From contig JAKSOX010000124.1 of NCBI GenBank assembly GCA_024405335.1, positions 1 to 6,064 of the forward strand: 6,064 nucleotides of DNA, read 5' to 3'. The DNA is from Kiritimatiellia bacterium. Its GTDB lineage: Bacteria > Verrucomicrobiota > Kiritimatiellia > RFP12 > UBA1067. The translations under genes were made by a program, and so were the position numbers. Below the pieces are notes generated by a model. The model did not search any database. It worked only from the letters and a program-made list of their open reading frames with translations, and was not told where the DNA came from. Of this stretch, positions 1-6,064 are shown piece after piece; position 1 is the first letter of the stretch; each line of letters opens with the position of its first letter.

Positions 1-78
1 GGGTTGGGTGGAGCTTGCGCCATTTCCCAACCGCTTCCGTGCCCCGCGAAGCGGGCTTCCGCGCGTTCCGTGGTGAAA

Positions 79-98
79 CGCGGCGTCCATACGCCGCG
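79..98 (-). terminator. GC-rich hairpin after the small gene, possible terminator
   Basis: CGCGGCGT (79-86) pairs perfectly with ACGCCGCG (91-98) around a four-base loop. On the minus strand it begins 2 bases after the TGA at 101-103, but only TTT follows the stem, so termination there would be weak. On the plus strand a run of six T (104-109) follows after five bases, a better intrinsic-terminator shape. That T run is also the complement of the two final Lys codons of the small gene. It may act in both directions, or only as a 3'-end stabiliser. Confidence 0.4.
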
Positions 99-100
99 CG

Positions 101-220
101 TCATTTTTTCGTGCCCTGGATGCGTCCCTGGGCGTCGCGGTAGGTCGTCTTCCCGTCCGCCCACGCGAAAGCGCACGCGCACGCCAAGACCGCCGCAATG
201 ATGATTCTGGTTTTGTCCAT
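101..220 (-). CDS. Small predicted secreted protein with one TTYRDxxGRxxGT repeat
   Basis: This is a 39-residue product. MDKTR is followed by a hydrophobic stretch (IIIAAVLACACAFAWA) that looks like a signal peptide with cleavage after AWA. That leaves a mature tail of about 18 residues, DGKTTYRDAQGRIQGTKK. TTYRDxxGRxxGT is a unit that I recall as tandemly repeated in small exported bacterial proteins of unknown function; here only one copy is present. A lipobox is not convincing, because VLAC lacks a small residue at -2. The ATG at 220 is chosen because AAGGGGGG lies 6 bases upstream and the signal peptide starts there. A TTG at 295 would add 25 basic, non-signal-like residues. The gene starts 88 bases after metH and ends just before a GC-rich hairpin. 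No function can be assigned. It could be a chance frame, but start, signal and motif agree. Confidence 0.6.
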   Translation of the reverse strand: MDKTRIIIAAVLACACAFAWADGKTTYRDAQGRIQGTKK

Positions 221-226
221 GTCGTT

Positions 227-234
227 CCCCCCTT
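227..234 (-). promoter_or_regulatory. Ribosome binding site of the small secreted protein
   Basis: The minus strand reads AAGGGGGGAACGACATG. The purine run lies 6 bases before the ATG at 220. It is an imperfect match to GGAGG, but its spacing is right and it favours this ATG over the TTG at 295. Confidence 0.5.
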
Positions 235-308
235 TTCTCTTGCCGTTTTGTTTTGCAAGGCGGACGGCGGCGCAAAACCTGACAGGATTTTTCAAAACGG
301 ACGGCGCG

Positions 309-2684
<2,376 letters not shown>

Positions 2685-2686
2685 GT

Positions 2687-3853
2687 TCACGTCCTCAGAA
2701 AAGTCTGCTTGCGGTAGAGGAAATACAACACGAGCCAACACACCGCGATCTGACCCGCGTAGACGACGCACGACCAGGCGGCGCCCTCGCCGGGATCGAC
2801 GAGACGCGCAAGGCCGCCCACGAAAAAGAGCGAAACGGTTCTCACCGGCACGACGCGCTGGAAGAGGTAGATGAAGATGGAATTCATGCCGATCACCCGG
2901 AAGAAGAACGCCCACCGCCGCCAGCCCTTCACGTCCATCAGCCAGTAGAACGCGGCGAAAAACGCGAGCGAACCGCCGCCCGCCACCAACGTGAAACTGG
3001 GCGACCACATGATCTTGTTGATCGGGAACGACAGCGACACCAGCAGCCCGAGCGCCACCAGCGCGGCCGACGCGAGCAGCATGAACGCGGCCTTTTTGGC
3101 GCCGGAAAGCGCGGACCGCACGAAATCGCCCGCGAGCATCCCGAACATCGCCGTGGGGATGGCGGCGACGCAAACGACCAGTCCGTTCGGCTCCAGCAGA
3201 CTCCGGCCCGTGGCGGGGTCCTTGCAGTAGAACACGCCGGGCATGATCATGCGGTCCACCCAGCCCGCGAAACAGCCGGCCGCCGTGAACACGTCCGTGC
3301 CGGGCGGCGCGTCCGGCGCGGGCACGAAGCGCGTCACGAGCCAATACGCCAGCAGGATGCCGAACGCGATGCCGACGCGCGCCTTCGCGCGGAAATGCAC
3401 GTAGAGGAGCGCGGCGAAGCCCCAGGCGAAACCGATTTTTCCGAGCACGCTGCCGTAGCGCATCGGAAACTCGAGGCCGAAAAACCCGTTGTACGCGACG
3501 CCGAGCGCGATCAGCACCAGCGCGCGGCGGAGCAGGCGCAAGTGGATCGCGCGCGGCGAATCGCCGCGGGCCACCTGCTTCGCGTACGAATACGGAAACG
3601 AAACGCCCGCGATGAACAGGAACGTCGGGAAGACGCAGTCGATCCAATGCAAACCGTTCCACGGCACGTGGCGCATTTGCCGCGCGATCCAGCTCGCGTC
3701 CAGGAACGCGTTCCAGTCGGCGATTCCCGAAAAGAGCCAGGCCAACGACGCAACGAGGCCGTCGAAGGCCATGATGAAACACATGTCAAAGCCGCGGAAG
3801 GCGTCCAACGACGCCAACCGCCCCGCGCCGGCCGGCTGCGCCACGCCGCTCAC
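2687..3853 (-). CDS. Multispanning membrane protein, DUF5009 / HGSNAT-like acyltransferase family
   Basis: The protein has 388 residues and about ten hydrophobic segments. The N-terminus has LASLDAFRGFDMCF (13-26). It is followed by His62 in HVPWNGLHWID and then VFPTFLFIAGVS at 74-85. The hallmark PINKIMWSPSFTLVAGG lies at 277-293. These are the features of bacterial relatives of heparan-alpha-glucosaminide N-acetyltransferase (YeiB / NagX / DUF5009). In that family a membrane His carries acetyl from cytoplasmic acetyl-CoA to an amino sugar on the other side; whether His62 does so here is inferred. The substrate cannot be read from the sequence. The GTG at 3853 is chosen because it forms a GTGA overlap with the upp stop, a weak GGA lies 5 bases upstream, and the family N-terminus starts shortly after. 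A second GTG three codons in is possible. The gene ends in contact with metH, so it is probably translated in a coupled series. Family assignment is firm; function is not. Confidence 0.85.
   Translation of the reverse strand: MSGVAQPAGAGRLASLDAFRGFDMCFIMAFDGLVASLAWLFSGIADWNAFLDASWIARQMRHVPWNGLHWIDCVFPTFLFIAGVSFPYSYAKQVARGDSPRAIHLRLLRRALVLIALGVAYNGFFGLEFPMRYGSVLGKIGFAWGFAALLYVHFRAKARVGIAFGILLAYWLVTRFVPAPDAPPGTDVFTAAGCFAGWVDRMIMPGVFYCKDPATGRSLLEPNGLVVCVAAIPTAMFGMLAGDFVRSALSGAKKAAFMLLASAALVALGLLVSLSFPINKIMWSPSFTLVAGGGSLAFFAAFYWLMDVKGWRRWAFFFRVIGMNSIFIYLFQRVVPVRTVSLFFVGGLARLVDPGEGAAWSCVVYAGQIAVCWLVLYFLYRKQTFLRT
2693..2696 (-). promoter_or_regulatory. Ribosome binding site of metH, deciding between two GTG starts
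   Basis: The minus strand reads GAGGACGTGAACGTGGAC. GAGG lies 2 bases before the first GTG (2690) and 8 bases before the second (2684). Normal spacing favours the second. The first GTG overlaps the TGA of the preceding gene as GTGA. The site lies within the last codons of the upstream gene, so its use probably depends on translation of that gene. Confidence 0.55.
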
Positions 3854-4470
3854 AGCGTTCCGAAAATGCGGTCGCCGGCGTCGCCGAGACCGGGAACGAT
3901 GTAGAAATGCGAATTGAGGCGCTCGTCCTTGGCGGCCGTGTACACGGGCACGTCGGGATGGTGCTGCTCGAAATTCGCGGCGCCTTCCGGCGCGGTCACG
4001 AGGCACAGGAACACGATGCGCTTGTAGCCGAGCTTCTTCAGCTGCGTCACGGCGTCCACCGCGCTGCCGCCGGTGGCGAACATCGGATCGATCACGATCG
4101 CGAGTTCGCCGCCCTTGGCCGGCGGCACTTTGGCGTAGTAGGGAACGGGTTCGGCCGTTTCCTCGTTGCGCTGCATGCCGAGCACGCCGACCTTGGCGTA
4201 GGGGAGCACGTGGAGCATGGCGTCGAGCATGCCCATGCCCGCGCGCAGAATCGGCACGAGCACGATCTGGTCGGACACCTTGCGGCCTTTGGTCTTCGCG
4301 ACGGGCGTCTGCACTTCGACCTCGACGGTGTTGAGCGACTTGAGCGCCTCGAACGCGAGGAACTCCGTGAGTTCGTTCACGAGCTCGCGGAAAAGCTTGG
4401 GCTGGGTTTTGACGTCCCGCAGATAGGTCATGCGGTGGTCGACGAGCGGATGGTTGAGCACGGTGAGCAT
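3850..4470 (-). CDS. upp: Uracil phosphoribosyltransferase
   Basis: This cytoplasmic enzyme makes UMP and pyrophosphate from uracil and PRPP, the salvage step that traps imported uracil. The 206-residue length matches the usual 208 or so. ILRAG at residues 74-78 is typical of the family. The PRPP-binding loop reads VIDPMFATGGSA at 126-137. The uracil-binding C-terminus reads YIVPGLGDAGDRIFGT at 190-205, with DERLN just before it. The ATG at 4470 is chosen because GGAG lies 8 bases upstream and the N-terminus (VLNHPLVDHRMTYLRD) starts where the family normally does. It follows the permease by 28 bases, and its TGA overlaps the GTG of the next gene as GTGA. All key motifs are intact and nothing is odd about the protein. 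Regulation is presumably shared with the permease from a promoter outside the window. Confidence 0.97.
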   Translation of the reverse strand: MLTVLNHPLVDHRMTYLRDVKTQPKLFRELVNELTEFLAFEALKSLNTVEVEVQTPVAKTKGRKVSDQIVLVPILRAGMGMLDAMLHVLPYAKVGVLGMQRNEETAEPVPYYAKVPPAKGGELAIVIDPMFATGGSAVDAVTQLKKLGYKRIVFLCLVTAPEGAANFEQHHPDVPVYTAAKDERLNSHFYIVPGLGDAGDRIFGTL

Positions 4471-4478
4471 GGTGTTTT

Positions 4479-4482
4479 CTCC
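4479..4482 (-). promoter_or_regulatory. Ribosome binding site of upp
   Basis: On the minus strand the sequence reads CCGGAGAAAACACCATG. GGAG, a good match to the anti-Shine-Dalgarno complement, lies 8 bases before the ATG at 4470. It sits inside the 28-base gap after the permease stop, so upp can start independently of the gene upstream. Confidence 0.7.
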
Positions 4483-4498
4483 GGTGGTTCGATTTGCG

Positions 4499-6064
4499 TC
4501 ATTTCGTCTTTTCGCCGCCGAAACGATCCGGATCCTTGATGCCGGGCGCCGTCTCGGAGAAGACGAAATCCTTGCCCGGGAGAATCGCGTTGAGCACGAT
4601 GCCGGCGAGCGCTCCCACCGCGAGGCCGGAGAGCGCGAAGTTGACGCCGCCGCACGCGAACTTGATCGCGCCGGCCTTGGAGAAGGAGATGCCCAGCGTG
4701 AGCACGAGGATGATCGCGGCGATGAGCATGTTGCGGGACTTGCCGAGGTCGACCTGGCTTTCCACGAGGTTGCGCACGCCGACGGCGGCGATCATGCCGT
4801 AGAGCACGAACGAAACGCCGCCGATGGTGGCGGGCGGAATCGTGCCGATGAACGCCGAGAACTTCGGGCAGAACGAAACGAGGATCGCGAGGCAGGCCGC
4901 GATGCGGATCACGCGCGGATCGTACACCTTGGAAAGCGAAAGAACGCCCGTGTTTTCGCCGTAGGTGGTGTTCGCCGGCGCGCCGAAGAGAGCGGCCAGG
5001 GCCGTGGCGAGGCCGTCGCCGAGCATCGTGCGGTGCAGGCCGGGATTCTCGAAGAAGTTGCGCTTCACGGTGGAGCTGATGGCGGAGACGTCGCCCACGT
5101 GTTCCATGATCGTGGCGAACGCGATCGGCACCACGATGCAAAGCGCGGTGACGAGCAGTCCCTTGTCGGGATGGGCGAGCACCGGGAACGTGGTGTTGGC
5201 CCACTGGACCGGCAGACCCACCCAGTCCGCTTCGGCGACCTTGGAATAGTCGATCTTGTCGGCCCACCCGAGGCATCCGAACACGACGGACGCGAGGTAG
5301 GAAACGATCACGCCCATGAGAATCGGGATGATCTTGAGCATGCCCTTGCCCCACACGGAAAAGAACACCACCGTGAGGATCGCGATGATCGCGACGGGCC
5401 AGCAGCTGCCGCAGCTGTTCACCGCCACGGGCGCCAGCACGAGGCCGATGCCGATGATGATCGGACCCGTCACCACGGGCGGAAAGAACTTCATCACCGT
5501 CTTAACGCCGCACGCCTTCACAAACGCGGCCACCACGAAATAGACCACCGCGCTCGCCGCGACGCCGATCGAGGCGTACTGGAGCAGCACCTCCTTGGTC
5601 ATCTTCTCGTAGCCCGCCGTGCCGGCGAGACCGGTGAGGGCGAAATAGCCCGCGAGGAACGCGAAGGACGAACCGAGGAACGCCGGCACCATGCACTTCG
5701 TGAGGAAGTGGAAAAGCAGCGTGCCCAGACCGGCGAAAAGAAGCGTGGCGCTCGGCGAGAGCCCCGTGAGGATCGGCACGAGAATCGTGGCGCCGAACAT
5801 GGCGAACATGTGCTGGACGCCCAAAAGCCCCATCTTGGGCAAACCCAGCGTGTACGCGTCGTAGACCGCATCGGATTGCGAGTACTTCGCAATCAACCGC
5901 GCAATCGCCGCGGCAAGTTCCCGGGATTCTTCCGGCGTGACGACGCCGTCTTCGGCAATGGCGACGAGCAGGTACTCGAAGAACTCGACGTCCGGATCCT
6001 TCGCGGAAAACGGATGCACCAAACCGATCAGCGACTTGGTCTCCGCAATGTCCGCCTTGCCGTC
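4499..6064 (-). CDS. uraA: Uracil permease (NCS2 / UraA type) with N-terminal soluble extension, 5' end cut by window edge
   Basis: This is an inner-membrane uracil:proton symporter of the nucleobase-cation symporter 2 family. 521 residues are visible and the frame stays open to the right edge, so the true start lies outside. The membrane core begins near residue 72, with QHMFAMFGATILVP in the first helix. GSSFAFLAGY follows at about 132-141 and PPVVTGPIIIGIGL at about 195-208. The two acidic residues matching uracil/proton-binding Glu of E. coli UraA are seen in IMEHVGDVSAIS (Glu about 321) and NTTYGENTGV (Glu about 370). The core is about 450 residues, close to the usual family length. Before it lies at least 70 residues of soluble sequence with no start codon immediately upstream of the core, so the extension belongs to the protein. 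It contains two DGxxxxxExxxL units. A CxxC (NSCGSCW, about 216-222) sits in a predicted loop. Placement ahead of upp supports uracil rather than xanthine as substrate; this is inference. Confidence 0.93.
   Translation of the reverse strand, partial: DGKADIAETKSLIGLVHPFSAKDPDVEFFEYLLVAIAEDGVVTPEESRELAAAIARLIAKYSQSDAVYDAYTLGLPKMGLLGVQHMFAMFGATILVPILTGLSPSATLLFAGLGTLLFHFLTKCMVPAFLGSSFAFLAGYFALTGLAGTAGYEKMTKEVLLQYASIGVAASAVVYFVVAAFVKACGVKTVMKFFPPVVTGPIIIGIGLVLAPVAVNSCGSCWPVAIIAILTVVFFSVWGKGMLKIIPILMGVIVSYLASVVFGCLGWADKIDYSKVAEADWVGLPVQWANTTFPVLAHPDKGLLVTALCIVVPIAFATIMEHVGDVSAISSTVKRNFFENPGLHRTMLGDGLATALAALFGAPANTTYGENTGVLSLSKVYDPRVIRIAACLAILVSFCPKFSAFIGTIPPATIGGVSFVLYGMIAAVGVRNLVESQVDLGKSRNMLIAAIILVLTLGISFSKAGAIKFACGGVNFALSGLAVGALAGIVLNAILPGKDFVFSETAPGIKDPDRFGGEKTK
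6009..6064 (-). other. First DGxxxxxExxxL unit of the permease N-terminal extension
   Basis: The extreme right edge encodes DGKADIAETKSLIGLV in the permease frame. A second unit, DGVVTPEESRELAAAI, follows 38 residues later. The D, G, E and L positions align exactly between the two. This spacing resembles the acidic turn-helix pattern of TerB-like (tellurite-resistance) helical domains, but that family assignment is a guess from the pattern only. Nothing catalytic is visible. The domain probably lies in the cytoplasm, because NCS2 transporters have a cytoplasmic N-terminus. Confidence 0.45.

Noticed and set aside
2..32. Seven-base inverted repeat GGTTGGG / CCCAACC at the left edge
   Set aside because: The loop is 17 bases, no T run follows, and the left context is missing. 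It could be chance in GC-rich DNA.
274..291. Imperfect inverted repeat (AAAACCT, loop, AGGATTTT) between metH and the small gene as a metH terminator
   Set aside because: The stem is short, mostly A-T, needs a bulge, and is followed by only four T on the minus strand. It is too weak to call as a terminator.
221..308. Possible promoter for the small secreted gene (TTGAAA or TTGCAA as -35)
   Set aside because: No acceptable -10 element lies at the right distance from either hexamer, and the segment has too few bases to distinguish chance matches.
2685..3782. metH frame remaining open far upstream, giving an apparent 1,157-residue protein
   Set aside because: The upstream part is low-complexity Arg/Ala-rich translation of the membrane-protein gene in another frame. 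The MetH homology begins only at VDGICFLDGGFG, so a start near 2684-2690 is correct.
3854..4006. Extension of the membrane-protein frame back into upp, up to 4006
   Set aside because: These residues are Arg-rich shadow sequence of the upp 3' end. The GTG overlapping the upp stop fits family length and the operon structure.
4428..4502. Short frame starting at an ATG that overlaps the permease stop (MTQIEPPEKTPC...)
   Set aside because: It is 24 codons, out of frame with upp, has no Shine-Dalgarno sequence and no recognisable content. The upp ATG at 4470 has a proper one.

Overview
The window is a strongly GC-rich bacterial segment. Every supportable gene is on the minus strand, so transcription runs from the right edge towards position 1. 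The codon pattern, the GTG starts, a tandem CACGGA-like intergenic motif and a small exported TTYRD-type protein suggest a member of the Planctomycetes-Verrucomicrobia-Chlamydiae group, perhaps Verrucomicrobiota or Kiritimatiellota. This is an impression from the sequence: there is no rRNA or other marker in the window, so the taxon is not established.

Layout, in transcription order. Positions 6064-4499 hold a uracil permease of the NCS2 family (uraA type). Its reading frame is cut by the right edge and carries an unusual soluble N-terminal extension. A 28-base gap with a clear Shine-Dalgarno sequence leads to upp, uracil phosphoribosyltransferase (4470-3850). The upp stop overlaps the GTG start of a multispanning membrane protein related to the DUF5009 / heparan-alpha-glucosaminide N-acetyltransferase family (3853-2687). 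Its stop abuts the start of a cobalamin-dependent methionine synthase that lacks the C-terminal reactivation domain (2684-309). A short spacer follows, then a 39-residue predicted secreted peptide (220-101) and a GC-rich hairpin at 79-98. No plus-strand gene is supported, although long antisense frames stay open because of the GC content.

How the genes fit together. UraA and Upp form a textbook uracil salvage pair: the permease brings uracil in with protons and Upp traps it as UMP using PRPP. The membrane acyltransferase-like protein and the methionine synthase are tightly packed behind them, with stop/start contacts that suggest translational coupling in one mRNA, but no known pathway links these four functions directly. 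Any promoter or attenuator for the operon lies beyond the right edge.

Most of the window is ordinary metabolism. The parts most worth a second look are the DGxxxxxExxxL repeat domain joined in frame to the permease, the unusual operon partnership, and the one-repeat secreted micro-protein. I found no mobile element, CRISPR array, tRNA, rRNA or defence system.
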